Of a stretch of 43,201 nucleotides of DNA, positions 24,250-33,019 are shown piece after piece. The DNA comes from Flammeovirgaceae bacterium UBA5008 (GTDB taxonomy: Bacteria; Bacteroidota; Bacteroidia; Cytophagales; Cyclobacteriaceae). The stretch lies in assembly GCA_002398365.1 (NCBI GenBank), contig DGYK01000022.1:69697-112897 (forward strand), read 5' to 3'. Positions within the stretch are counted from its first letter, which is position 1; each line of letters opens with the position of its first letter. Made by a program: the position numbers and the translations under genes. The notes beneath the pieces were generated by a model. That model was not told where the DNA came from, did no database searches, and worked only from the letters and a program-made list of their open reading frames with translations.

Positions 24250-25558
24250 AATACTCGTTCTTATCACTCAAGTCGTCAATCAATAAGCCCTTCGTCTTAT
24301 TCAAGATGTTCGAGAAAAAGTCAGAAGCGGGATTTGGTTTTTCTTTCTTCACCTTCACTACCTTCTGATTTTCTTTGGCTTCTTTGTAGCGCTCTTCGCG
24401 TTCATCCAGCGAACGGAATCCCGAGAGCACCAACCCTACTGCAGTAGCATACATCGGACTCTTCACCACTTCCAGTTTGCTCTTGCCAAGGTGTTCATTC
24501 GGGTAACCGATGCGTGCATCCATGCCTGTCATGTATTCTACCAACTGCTTCAATGAATTCAGTTGCGAACCACCACCTGTAATCACAATACCACCTGCTA
24601 AACGATTTTCATAACCGGAGCTGATGATTTCTGCGTGCGCCATTTCAATCACTTCTTCCATGCGCGCCTGAATGATGTTCGAAAGATTCTTCACCGAAAT
24701 TTCTTTTGCTGTTCTATTGCGAATGCCGGGAATCGAAACAATCTCATTCGGGCTTGCCTCTTCTGCAATCGCTTTGCCGAAGCGAGTCTTCAACTGCTCG
24801 GCTTGTTTCGCCATCACCATCAAGCCATGTTGAATATCAGTTGTCAAAATATTTCCTCCGAAAGGAATCACAGCCGTATGGCGAATGATGCTATCGTGGA
24901 AGATCGCGATATCAGTAGTACCACCACCGATATCGATCAAACAAACACCGGCTTCTTTTTCTTCCTCACTCAACACCGCGATGCTACTAGCAAGTGGTTC
25001 CAAAATTAAATCCTGAATTTCCAAGCCTGCTCTGCGCACACACTTGTTAATGTTGTTGATCGCACTGGTCTGTGCCGTGATGATGTGGAAGTCGGCTTCC
25101 AGCTTCACGCCACTCATGCCCACTGGATCTTTAATTCCTTCTTCGTAATCCACGGTATAATCTTGTGGCATCACGTGAATGATCTCGCTGCCAGGCGGAA
25201 TCACAATACGATACATGTCTTCCGTTAGGCGATTCACATCTTCAATGCTCACCTCATCTTCCTTGGACATGCGCGTGATGCTGCCGTGGTGGATCGAGCT
25301 GCGAATGTGCTGCCCTGCAATACCCACGTTCACCACACCAATGTCAATGCCGCTCATGTCGCTGGCTTCTTTCACGGCCTTCTCAATAGCGAATACAGTT
25401 TTATCTATGTTCGTTACAATTCCTTTAATCACTCCTTCCGATTCGGCCTTGCCCATACCCAATACCTCCAACTTGCCAAATTCATTCTGGCGGCCAACAA
25501 TCGCACAAATCTTCGTTGTGCCGATGTCTAATCCTACTACTATTTTCTCGTGTTCCAT
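24248..25558 (-). CDS. ftsA: Cell-division protein FtsA
   Basis: 436 residues, the actin-like ATPase that tethers FtsZ to the membrane and recruits the division machinery. Phosphate-binding motif VVGLDIGTTKICAIVG lies at 7-22. The SHS2/1C subdomain covers about 85-165, and the second phosphate and adenosine motifs are CLIDIGGGTTDIAIF and GGIVITGGGSQL. The C-terminus keeps an amphipathic membrane-targeting segment, FFSNILNKTKGLLIDDL. The ATG at 25558 is standard. The upstream ftsQ-ftsA spacer (178 bases) carries 7-nt arrays, and the downstream one carries an 8-nt array. Confidence 0.97.
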   Translation of the reverse strand: MEHEKIVVGLDIGTTKICAIVGRQNEFGKLEVLGMGKAESEGVIKGIVTNIDKTVFAIEKAVKEASDMSGIDIGVVNVGIAGQHIRSSIHHGSITRMSKEDEVSIEDVNRLTEDMYRIVIPPGSEIIHVMPQDYTVDYEEGIKDPVGMSGVKLEADFHIITAQTSAINNINKCVRRAGLEIQDLILEPLASSIAVLSEEEKEAGVCLIDIGGGTTDIAIFHDSIIRHTAVIPFGGNILTTDIQHGLMVMAKQAEQLKTRFGKAIAEEASPNEIVSIPGIRNRTAKEISVKNLSNIIQARMEEVIEMAHAEIISSGYENRLAGGIVITGGGSQLNSLKQLVEYMTGMDARIGYPNEHLGKSKLEVVKSPMYATAVGLVLSGFRSLDEREERYKEAKENQKVVKVKKEKPNPASDFFSNILNKTKGLLIDDLSDKNEY

Positions 25559-25573
25559 GGTGTTCTTTATGTT

Positions 25574-25583
25574 TAGTGGTTGT
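25574..25583 (-). promoter_or_regulatory. Shared dcw leader decamer, ftsA copy
   Basis: ACAACCACTA on the minus strand, 15 bases upstream of the ftsA ATG, identical to the copies before ftsZ and mraZ. Confidence 0.4.
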
Positions 25584-25603
25584 TTACAATCGCTTTACTT
25601 TTT

Positions 25604-25638
25604 AGAAGTCAGAATACAGAATACAGAAGTCAGAAGTC
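25604..25638. repeat. 7-nt tandem array, second block of the ftsQ-ftsA spacer
   Basis: Five exact-period heptamers on the plus strand: AGAAGTC, AGAATAC, AGAATAC, AGAAGTC, AGAAGTC. AGAAGTC is also the complement-strand unit next to the ftsZ stop. Confidence 0.7.
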
Positions 25639-25666
25639 GTATTACGCCTCTTTATTACTATTTACA

Positions 25667-25729
25667 TTCTGATTTCGTTTTTCTATTTTCAATCTTCATT
25701 CTGAATTCTGAATTCAATATTCTAAATTC
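25667..25729. repeat. 7-nt degenerate tandem array just after ftsQ
   Basis: Nine heptamers in register on the minus strand, beginning seven bases after the ftsQ stop: GAATTTA, GAATATT, GAATTCA twice, GAATGAA, GATTGAA, then more diverged AATAGAA, AAACGAA and ATCAGAA. They decay with distance from the stop codon. Confidence 0.65.
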
Positions 25730-25736
25730 TTTTTTT

Positions 25737-26498
25737 TCATTCCGCCACTACTTGCCCCTCGTATTCCAAATTCACGCGCTCGTAGCGGGTCCAGCCGCGT
25801 GTGGGTAAAATCTCCTTATAGAAAACCATCAGCTTCTTAAACTTCACTTCCAGATTCTCCGGCTTTCCAAATTCCACCAACTGTCCCGTTACTTGCGGGT
25901 AGATGATTACTTTTCCATTCTTTTGAATATCCAGTTGAGCTACCTGTGCTTTCCAAAACGGATCATCATTGATAAACTCAATCATCGCCATCAACTGTTT
26001 GCCTTCCTCTGTGCGGTTCAAGTCTTCACTCTCTAACAATTGCTTCACCGCTCCGCTGATCAATACTACACGCGCTGTGTACTTCTCAGATACCGGCATG
26101 ATGACACCATCTTCTGCGATGTAGGCATCAGGTGCATCATTTTGCACAATGCGTGCAATCGGCCTGCGCAGCTCTACATTCACAATCAGGTTTCCTTTCA
26201 AATCGCCAAAGAGTTCTGCATCCAAAATATGTTTGTCGTACTTCAACTTCTTTTCAATCTCCTTCAGTTTAATGCGGTTGATACCTACTCCTTTCACAGG
26301 CTCTCCGCTTCCTTCCACCAAATGCAACACATCTGCCTCATCCAGAAAATGATTCTCGCTCAGATTATCCAACTCCACTACAATATCCTTGCACACGGCT
26401 CCGCCTTGCTTCCGTTCGCTGAAGGCAATCAGAAAAGACAAGCCCAGTATCGCTACTGCCACTTTAATCTCTTTGCGTATGCTAAACTTCGTTTTCAT
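25737..26498 (-). CDS. ftsQ: Cell-division protein FtsQ
   Basis: 253 residues, a single-pass bitopic membrane protein that links early and late division proteins. A short basic cytoplasmic head (MKTKFSIRKEIK) and one membrane helix (VAVAILGLSFLIAF) precede a POTRA-like segment at about 38-115 (DIVVELDNLSENHFLDEADV, then LKYDKHILDAELFGDLKGNL). A beta-domain follows to the end (AQLDIQKNGKVIIYPQVTGQ). Sequence identity in the family is low, but order between murC and ftsA makes the call firm. It starts seven bases after the murC stop. Confidence 0.92.
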   Translation of the reverse strand: MKTKFSIRKEIKVAVAILGLSFLIAFSERKQGGAVCKDIVVELDNLSENHFLDEADVLHLVEGSGEPVKGVGINRIKLKEIEKKLKYDKHILDAELFGDLKGNLIVNVELRRPIARIVQNDAPDAYIAEDGVIMPVSEKYTARVVLISGAVKQLLESEDLNRTEEGKQLMAMIEFINDDPFWKAQVAQLDIQKNGKVIIYPQVTGQLVEFGKPENLEVKFKKLMVFYKEILPTRGWTRYERVNLEYEGQVVAE

Positions 26499-26504
26499 TT
26501 TCTC

Positions 26505-27881
26505 TTACTTCTTCAACAACATTTCTTTAATCGGCTTCACGAACGTGTCGATGTCTCCGGCACCTACTGTTGCGACTACTTCTACATCGAGGTCTTCCAA
26601 CTTCTCCAACACATCTTTCTTTCCGCAACGAATCTTTACCGGACTCGTGATGTTCGCAAACAACATATCCGAGGTAACACCCGGAATCGGTTCTTCACGA
26701 GCCGGATAAATATCCATCAGCAACACTTCATCGGCTATGCTCAGACTTTTTGAAAATCCTTCCGCAAAGTCGCGCGTGCGTGTGAACAAGTGCGGCTGGA
26801 AAATAACCGTCAATTTTTTACCTGCATACATCGACTTGAGCGAAGTTAAAAAAGCTTCAATCTCGCGTGGATGATGCGCGTAGTCATCGATGTACACCAG
26901 ATCATCTCGTTTGATAATGAATTCGAATCTGCGCTTCACACCTTTGAATGAATGCAGCGCTTCGCGAATTACTTTTTCGCTAATGCCTAACTTGAGCGCT
27001 ACCAATGTAGCAGCAATAGCATTTTCCATGTTATGAAAACCAGGGACACCGAGCTGAATTTTTTCGATCTTCGTTCCAAAGCCGTGAAGATCAAATTCAA
27101 AAAATCCGCCATTGGCGGTTATGTTGCCGGCAAAAAATTGTCCCCGGCTCATTCCATACGTTTCTTTCGAAACGGTTATTCCTTCTGTGAGCGATTCAAT
27201 CGACTCATGTACAATCAAACTTCCGTTCGCGTTGATCTGCTTCATGAAATCGCGGAACGAGGTGAGCATGCTCGCATGATCTCCATAAATATCCAAATGA
27301 TCCGCATCCGCTGACGTCACCACCGCAATCTCCGGAAATAGGCGCAAAAACGAACGATCAAACTCATCAGCCTCTACCACCACCAGCGTTTTTTCATTTA
27401 CTTCACCGTGCATCACCAGATTCGAATCGTAGTTGGTAGTGATACCTCCTAAAAATCCAACCATGTTGATACCTGCCGATTTAACAATATGCGCGATCAG
27501 TGAAGAGGTAGTCGTCTTCCCGTGCGTTCCGGCAACAGCAATCGTTTTGTAACTCTTGGTTAGCAATCCTAATACTTCTGAGCGCTTGAGTATCGTGAAA
27601 CCATTCTCTTTCAAATATGCATGCTCCACATGATTTTTAGGAATAGCAGGCGTGAACACGACCAATGTTTTTTCTTTGGTGATGTATCCGGGAATCATTT
27701 CAATCCGATCTTCGAAATGAATTTCCATTCCTTCTTCCAGCAACTCGTGCGTGAGTGGTGTAGGCGTGCGATCATAGCCGGCCACTTTCATGCCCTTGTG
27801 CCTGAACCACCGCGCGATGGCACTCATGCCAATCCCACCGATGCCGAGGAAATAAACGCTATCGTATTGCTCTAACTTCAC
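26505..27881 (-). CDS. murC: UDP-N-acetylmuramate-L-alanine ligase
   Basis: 458 residues. MurC adds L-Ala to UDP-MurNAc, the first amino-acid step of peptidoglycan precursor synthesis in the cytoplasm. The N-terminal Rossmann motif is VYFLGIGGIGMSAIARWFRH, the ATP P-loop is VAGTHGKTTTSSLIAH (about 117-132), and Mur ligase signatures VVVEADEFDRSFLRLFP and DDYAHHPREIEAFL are present. The start codon is GTG at 27881, which overlaps the last 23 bases of murG in another frame. No ATG lies before the Rossmann motif, so GTG is accepted. Overlap implies translational coupling. Confidence 0.97.
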   Translation of the reverse strand: MKLEQYDSVYFLGIGGIGMSAIARWFRHKGMKVAGYDRTPTPLTHELLEEGMEIHFEDRIEMIPGYITKEKTLVVFTPAIPKNHVEHAYLKENGFTILKRSEVLGLLTKSYKTIAVAGTHGKTTTSSLIAHIVKSAGINMVGFLGGITTNYDSNLVMHGEVNEKTLVVVEADEFDRSFLRLFPEIAVVTSADADHLDIYGDHASMLTSFRDFMKQINANGSLIVHESIESLTEGITVSKETYGMSRGQFFAGNITANGGFFEFDLHGFGTKIEKIQLGVPGFHNMENAIAATLVALKLGISEKVIREALHSFKGVKRRFEFIIKRDDLVYIDDYAHHPREIEAFLTSLKSMYAGKKLTVIFQPHLFTRTRDFAEGFSKSLSIADEVLLMDIYPAREEPIPGVTSDMLFANITSPVKIRCGKKDVLEKLEDLDVEVVATVGAGDIDTFVKPIKEMLLKK

Positions 27882-28995
27882 TTGTTATTCCAATCAGTTT
27901 TTCAATTTCATCTACTATATCTTCTGTTGCCTGTGGCTTCGCCCACTTGCCAATATTGATGCTCAGCTTTTCAGCGAGAGGTTCGTCATACACCAATTTC
28001 AGCGCCTCGCTCACCAATGTATTTTTCGCTTCTACATCTTTCACCATCAATGCCGCGTCTTCGTTGACTAAAGCCATCGCATTTTTTGTTTGGTGATCTT
28101 CCGCCACATTGGGTGAAGGAACTAGAATGCTAGGACGTTTGGCAATGCACAACTCTGAGATCGCCAATGCACCTGCGCGTGATATCACCACATCCGAAGC
28201 TGCATAAGCCAAATCCATTTGCTTCAGAAAATCAACTACACGAATGCGTCTCAAATCTTTATGTCCAATCTGCGATTTGATTCCCTCATAATACAATTTC
28301 CCCGTCTGCCAAATCACTTGAATATGCGCATCAATCAATTGATCGATTCCTGCCAAAATACTTTCATTGATCGTACGTGCGCCTAGGCTTCCGCCTAAAA
28401 TGAGAAGCGTACGTTCCGAAGAGTTAAAAGCAAAATGCGCCAATGCCTTCTCCCGCTTCGAATCCAGATCGATAATATCCTTTCGCACCGGATTACCCGT
28501 GAATACAATTTTCGAAGCCGGAAAATATTTTTCCATGCCCGAGTAAGCGACACAAATACGTCCGGCCTTTTGTGCCAATTGTTTGTTGGTCAAGCCGGCA
28601 TATGAATTCTGCTCTTGTATCAAAGAAGGAATTCCAGCATTTGCTGCGGCCAACATAATCGGGCCACTCGCGTAACCTCCTGTTCCAATTACAGCATGCG
28701 GCTTCATCTTTTTGATAAGGCTACCGGCTTTGAGATAACTTGAAATCAACTTAAACGGAAACGACAAATTAGAAAGTGTCAATTTACGTTGAAGTCCACT
28801 GATCCAGAGTCCGACAATTTTATAGCCGGCCTCCGGCACTTTCGTCATCTCCATTCTTCCTTCTGCACCTACAAAAAGAATATCCGCATCCGCATAGCGT
28901 CTCTTAAATTCATTGGCAATAGCCAGTGCCGGGAAGATATGTCCTCCGGTGCCGCCTCCGCTAATGATGATACGATATGGTTTCTCTGCTTTCAA
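27859..28995 (-). CDS. murG: UDP-GlcNAc:undecaprenyl-PP-MurNAc-pentapeptide GlcNAc transferase
   Basis: 378 residues. MurG converts lipid I to lipid II at the inner face of the membrane. The GT-B fold signature begins IIISGGGTGGHIFPALAIAN. Further family blocks are GTGGYASGPIMLAAANAGIP, SLIQEQNSYAGLTNK, LLILGGSLGARTINESI and VISRAGALAISELC. The start is taken as TTG at 28995 (TTG-AAA-GCA-GAG): no in-frame ATG exists between the upstream stop and the glycine-rich loop, and an AAGGA-type purine stretch precedes it. The spacer before it (171 bases) is mostly the 15-unit octamer array. Confidence 0.96.
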   Translation of the reverse strand: MKAEKPYRIIISGGGTGGHIFPALAIANEFKRRYADADILFVGAEGRMEMTKVPEAGYKIVGLWISGLQRKLTLSNLSFPFKLISSYLKAGSLIKKMKPHAVIGTGGYASGPIMLAAANAGIPSLIQEQNSYAGLTNKQLAQKAGRICVAYSGMEKYFPASKIVFTGNPVRKDIIDLDSKREKALAHFAFNSSERTLLILGGSLGARTINESILAGIDQLIDAHIQVIWQTGKLYYEGIKSQIGHKDLRRIRVVDFLKQMDLAYAASDVVISRAGALAISELCIAKRPSILVPSPNVAEDHQTKNAMALVNEDAALMVKDVEAKNTLVSEALKLVYDEPLAEKLSINIGKWAKPQATEDIVDEIEKLIGITSEVRAIR

Positions 28996-29045
28996 CTTTC
29001 CTTTTTTATTGTTCTCTTGTATTACTTCTTATTCCTTTACGCTTT

Positions 29046-29165
29046 ATCTAATTTTCAAATCATCTCATTTTCGAATCAACGAATTATCGAATTACCTAAT
29101 TTTCAAATCACCTAATTTTCAAATTTTCAAATTATCGAATCAACGAATTGCCGAATCATCGAATT
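29046..29165. repeat. 15-unit perfect-register octamer array between ftsW and murG
   Basis: Fifteen consecutive 8-base units with no insertion or deletion, starting one base after the ftsW stop codon. Minus-strand consensus is RATKHGNN; A2, T3 and G6 are the same in all 15. Examples are AATTCGAT, GATTCGGC, AATTTGAA and AATTAGGT. The last two positions vary most (AT, TT, AA, GT, GC). The 50 bases between the array and murG show nothing distinctive. Confidence 0.85.
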
Positions 29166-29166
29166 A

Positions 29167-30372
29167 TTACGCTGCTTTCACTTCCACCTCTTTCTCCTTC
29201 GCTTCGTCTGTTTCTAATTTCTCACTCGCTCCTTGTCCCCAATTCTCTTCCTGCTCTCCGCGACTTACACTTAAAATAATTCCTACCGACAAGCCAGTGA
29301 ATACCATCGCGGTTCCTCCCATACTAATCAATGGCAATGGCTGTCCGGTGATGGGACCAAGGCCAACCACTACGCCCATGTTCACCATCGCCTGACAAAC
29401 CAAATCAAAACTCAATCCTGCCGAGAGCAAACCTCCGAAAGCGCGCTCGCTGTTGTAGGCCGCTTTCATCCCTCGATGCAGTAATATCAAATAGAGCACG
29501 AGCACAATTACTCCACCGATCACGCCATATTCTTCAATTACAATTGCATACACAAAATCAGAATACGGATGGGGCAAAATGTTTCGTTGTTCGCTGTTAC
29601 CCGGACCTTTGCCCAACAATCCTCCGGTGGCAATCGCAATGCGACCATGCTTTGCCTGAAATGGCAATTCTTTCTGATGCATCACATACGCATAAAAATC
29701 TTTTACCCGATTAATTGCAGTATCAAAGCGTTGACCGAAATATAGTCCGGCTGTTCCTGATAACAGACCAATCAGGATCAACATCGCCAGGTAACGCACC
29801 GGCACACGACCGATGAACATGATCAACATACACGTAGCGAACAATAGAATCGCTGTCGAAAAATTTGTTAAGGCAATCAATCCGCAAATCGCACCGCACC
29901 AGATTAACATCGGAATCAGCGCTTCTTTAATATCGTCAATATTTTGTTGCTTCTTCGAAAGCATGGCAGCCAGATTGATGATCAGTGCAAGGCTGGCAAA
30001 ATCCGATGGTTGAAATGACGTATTGATAATTGGAAGTGTAATCCAACGCGATGCATCGTTTAAGCTAGTTCCAAACTTGAATGTATAAATCAACAACGGT
30101 ACACTAACCCACAATGCAAGTCGCGAAATTTTGGAATAGTAACGATAGTCGATCTTGTGAGCGATCCACATCGATGCTAATCCCAAAAACACCATGAAGG
30201 TGTGTTTCATCAAAAACGACTCGGTGCTGGCTGTACGTTTGTATGCCAGCGTTCCGATGGAACTATAAACAACCAAAATGCTGATCAAAGAAAGAGCAAA
30301 CACCACAGCCCAGATCACTCTGTCGCCTTGCAGGTTTTTATCAGCCCATTCTTTTATAGTACTCAACTTCAT
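29167..30372 (-). CDS. ftsW: Lipid II polymerase / septal SEDS protein FtsW
   Basis: 401 residues of the SEDS family, the septal glycan polymerase acting with the PBP encoded at 34482-36572. About ten membrane helices are visible (for example VVFALSLISILVVYSSIGTL, HTFMVFLGLASMWIAHKI, LILIGLLSGTAGLYF). Family motifs include LSAGLSFDLVCQAMVNMGVV and the closing TGQPLPLISMGGTAMVFTGL. The C-terminal tail is strongly charged and Glu-rich (TDEAKEKEVEVKAA). The start ATG at 30372 follows the murD stop by ten bases. It is FtsW rather than RodA because of its position between murD and murG. Confidence 0.96.
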   Translation of the reverse strand: MKLSTIKEWADKNLQGDRVIWAVVFALSLISILVVYSSIGTLAYKRTASTESFLMKHTFMVFLGLASMWIAHKIDYRYYSKISRLALWVSVPLLIYTFKFGTSLNDASRWITLPIINTSFQPSDFASLALIINLAAMLSKKQQNIDDIKEALIPMLIWCGAICGLIALTNFSTAILLFATCMLIMFIGRVPVRYLAMLILIGLLSGTAGLYFGQRFDTAINRVKDFYAYVMHQKELPFQAKHGRIAIATGGLLGKGPGNSEQRNILPHPYSDFVYAIVIEEYGVIGGVIVLVLYLILLHRGMKAAYNSERAFGGLLSAGLSFDLVCQAMVNMGVVVGLGPITGQPLPLISMGGTAMVFTGLSVGIILSVSRGEQEENWGQGASEKLETDEAKEKEVEVKAA

Positions 30373-30382
30373 ATCTTTTCTT

Positions 30383-31735
30383 TCAGTTATTCTCTACTGA
30401 TTCCTTTAGTTCTAATACAGCCTCTCTAAATTGTTTTCCACGGTCTTCATAATTTTTAAAAAGATCAAAACTCGCGCAGGCCGGTGACAGCAAAACCACA
30501 TCGCCTTTTTGTGAAACGCGTAATGCCAATTGCGCTAACTCCTTCACGCTTTGTGTTTCATAAATCTCTTTCACTTTTCCGCCAAAGGCTTTCTTCAATT
30601 TGTCATTGTCTTTGCCAAGGCAAATCAACACACGCACTTTTTGTTTTACCTGATCTTCAATCAGCGTGTAGTCATTTCCTTTATCAATACCTCCGGCAAT
30701 CCAGATGAGCGGTCCCTGATAACTTCCCAAACCATACACGACTGAATCCACATTGGTGGCTTTTGAATCATTTACAAACTCCACTCCATTGATAACTGCT
30801 ACTGACTCCAAACGATGAGGAGCATTGACAAATGTTTTCAACCCCTGACGAATTGCTTGCTCGGAAACACCCGTCAGTAATGCAGCCGAAACAGCCGACA
30901 ATGTGTTGATCAGATTATGAGGACCTTTCAAGGTAGTTTCGGATTGGGTTATGCCAAACGAAACCCCGTTGATAGTAAAATTCATTTTCGCACCATCGTA
31001 ATAAGCATCAGTCTTCGTTTGCAGCGACACCTTCACTTGCTGTGGCACGATCGACTTCTGTATCACTTCATTTGAAACTACAGCATCATCGGCATAATAA
31101 ATAAAATGGTCTACCGACTGCATCGATTGAACTAATTGAAACTTCGAGTTGACGTAGTTCTGCATCTTATACTCATAGCGATCTAAATGATCGGGTGTAA
31201 TATTGAGCAAAATGCCGATCGCAGGGCGGAATGTTTTTGTTCCATCCAATTGAAAGCTGCTGATCTCCACTACATACCAATCGTGCTTCTCGGTTGCAAC
31301 TTTTCGAGCAAGGCTCTCTCCTACATTTCCGGCCAACGCTACTTTCAATCCTGCTGACTGAAGTAAATGATACGTAAGGAGTGTCGTTGTGGTCTTTCCG
31401 TTGGTACCGGTAATGGCAATTACTTTTCCTTGAATGTATCGATACGCAAATTCAAGTTCATCAATGATTTCAATTCCTGCTGCTCGCGCCTTCTTTATAA
31501 TTTCAACTTTCTCTGCAATGCCCGGACTTTTTACAATTAACGATGCATTTAATATCGCATCATGCGTATGACCATTCTCTTCGAATGGAATCTGATGCTG
31601 TTGCAATTCCGCTTTGTACTGCTCTTTGATCGCACCGTAGTCAGACACAAAAACATCGAAGCCCTTCGCCTTTGCTAAAATAGCTGCGCCTGTTCCGCTC
31701 TCTCCTGCTCCTAATATGACTACGCGTTTACTCAT
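30383..31735 (-). CDS. murD: UDP-MurNAc-L-alanine:D-glutamate ligase
   Basis: 450 residues. MurD adds D-Glu to UDP-MurNAc-L-Ala. The UDP-binding Rossmann domain starts MSKRVVILGAGESGTGAAIL, the ATP P-loop is ITGTNGKTTTTLLTYHLL (about 112-129), and the conserved central motif NITPDHLDRYEYKMQNYVNS carries the His-Asp pair of Mur ligases. FVNDSKATNVDSVVYGL and LLSPACASFDLFKNYEDRG give the C-terminal domain. The sequence is full length with all motifs. The start ATG is standard. The mraY-murD spacer is 60 bases and is almost all octamer array. Confidence 0.97.
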   Translation of the reverse strand: MSKRVVILGAGESGTGAAILAKAKGFDVFVSDYGAIKEQYKAELQQHQIPFEENGHTHDAILNASLIVKSPGIAEKVEIIKKARAAGIEIIDELEFAYRYIQGKVIAITGTNGKTTTTLLTYHLLQSAGLKVALAGNVGESLARKVATEKHDWYVVEISSFQLDGTKTFRPAIGILLNITPDHLDRYEYKMQNYVNSKFQLVQSMQSVDHFIYYADDAVVSNEVIQKSIVPQQVKVSLQTKTDAYYDGAKMNFTINGVSFGITQSETTLKGPHNLINTLSAVSAALLTGVSEQAIRQGLKTFVNAPHRLESVAVINGVEFVNDSKATNVDSVVYGLGSYQGPLIWIAGGIDKGNDYTLIEDQVKQKVRVLICLGKDNDKLKKAFGGKVKEIYETQSVKELAQLALRVSQKGDVVLLSPACASFDLFKNYEDRGKQFREAVLELKESVENN

Positions 31736-31749
31736 TTATTCTTTTACTA

Positions 31750-31797
31750 CTCGTATTAAATCATTTTCAAATTGCCTCATTTCGAAATTTTCAAATC
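31750..31797. repeat. 8-nt degenerate tandem array between mraY and murD
   Basis: Six octamers in register on the minus strand; the first, GATTTGAA, overlaps the last two bases of the mraY TGA stop. AATGAGGC, AATTTGAA and AATGATTT follow; AATTTCGA and AATACGAG are more diverged. Confidence 0.6.
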
Positions 31798-33019
31798 ATC
31801 TCAGCTTCAATGTGGCCAAACTCACGATCGCCAATAAAATTCCTACAATCCAAAAACGGGTTACAATCTTCGACTCGTGAATTTGTTTCTTTTGGTAATG
31901 ATGATGCAAAGGTGACATCAACAAAATTCTTCTCCCCTCTCCATATTTCTTTTTGGTGTACTTGAAATATGAAACCTGTAGCATCACCGACAGCAACTCC
32001 ACAAAGAAAATTCCGCAGAGAACCGGGATCATCAATTCCTTTCGCACGGCCAATGCTAATACAGCAATGATTCCACCCAATGAAAGACTACCCGTGTCAC
32101 CCATGAACACTTGTGCCGGATAAGAGTTGTACCACAAAAAGCCGAGACACGCACCTACAAATGCAGTACAGAAAATTACCAATTCACCTAAGTTGGGGAT
32201 GTACATAATATTGAGATACGTACTAAAGTCCACACGACCGGACAAGTAAGCGAAAATCGCGAGCGTGAGTCCGATAATGGCCGAAGTGCCTGCGGCCAAT
32301 CCGTCAATACCATCAGTGATATTGGCGCCATTGGAAACAGCGGTGATCACAAAAATGACCAGCAACGTATACACAATCCATGTGTAATCTGGGTTCCACC
32401 AAGAGATCAATGAGGCGTAATCGAATTCATTGTTCTTTAAAAATGGCACGGTGGTTTTCGTTGACTTTACATCGTATTCTGATTTTACATCCGCAGAGAT
32501 TGGAACTACTTCGACACTAGCAACCGATGGAGCGGTCTTCTCGCGCACGACTACGTTCTCATTAAAGTAAAGCGTAAGCCCCACAATCAACCCAATGGAA
32601 ACTTGTCCTACAATTTTAAATCGTCCGGCCAATCCTTCTTTGTTCTTCTTGAACACTTTAATATAGTCATCCAAAAAACCAATCAGTCCCAACCAAATAG
32701 TAGTAGCGACTAACAAAATAATATATACGTTGTCCAACTTCGCCATTAGCAAAGTAGGAATCAAAATAGCGGCAATGATAATAATACCTCCCATTGTAGG
32801 GGTACCTTTCTTCTGCATCTGACCTTCCAGACCTAAGTCGCGGATGTCTTCACCTACTTGCTTCTTGCGCAAAAAGTTGATCAGCTTTTTTCCATAGGTG
32901 ATCGTGATCAACAAGGAAAGAATAGCGGCTACACCAGCACGGAACGAAATGTATTGAAACAATCCGGCACCGGGGAAGTCAAAGTTTTTTTCGATATAGT
33001 CGAATAAATAGTACAGCAT
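31796..33019 (-). CDS. mraY: Phospho-MurNAc-pentapeptide translocase
   Basis: 407 residues. MraY transfers phospho-MurNAc-pentapeptide to undecaprenyl phosphate, making lipid I. It has ten predicted helices and the family blocks MQKKGTPTMGGIIII, IGFLDDYIKVFKKNKEGLAG (catalytic DD), NGANITDGIDGLAAG (NxTDGxDG) and FMGDTGSLSLGG. Between two helices is an extra segment of about 60 residues (about 170-230: VVPISADVKSEYDVKSTKTT and onward) not in shorter proteobacterial MraY; such inserts occur in Bacteroidota. The ATG overlaps the murE stop by one base (TAATG), giving tight coupling. Confidence 0.96.
   Translation of the reverse strand: MLYYLFDYIEKNFDFPGAGLFQYISFRAGVAAILSLLITITYGKKLINFLRKKQVGEDIRDLGLEGQMQKKGTPTMGGIIIIAAILIPTLLMAKLDNVYIILLVATTIWLGLIGFLDDYIKVFKKNKEGLAGRFKIVGQVSIGLIVGLTLYFNENVVVREKTAPSVASVEVVPISADVKSEYDVKSTKTTVPFLKNNEFDYASLISWWNPDYTWIVYTLLVIFVITAVSNGANITDGIDGLAAGTSAIIGLTLAIFAYLSGRVDFSTYLNIMYIPNLGELVIFCTAFVGACLGFLWYNSYPAQVFMGDTGSLSLGGIIAVLALAVRKELMIPVLCGIFFVELLSVMLQVSYFKYTKKKYGEGRRILLMSPLHHHYQKKQIHESKIVTRFWIVGILLAIVSLATLKLR

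Noticed and set aside
26040..26753. 237-codon plus-strand frame opposite ftsQ/murC
   Set aside because: It spans the junction of two real genes on the other strand; the translation is rich in His, Gln and Phe in a way typical of shadows.
29046..29165. CRISPR-like array in the ftsW-murG spacer
   Set aside because: The units are 8 bases and contiguous, with no 25-40 base spacers or conserved long repeat, and no cas genes are present.
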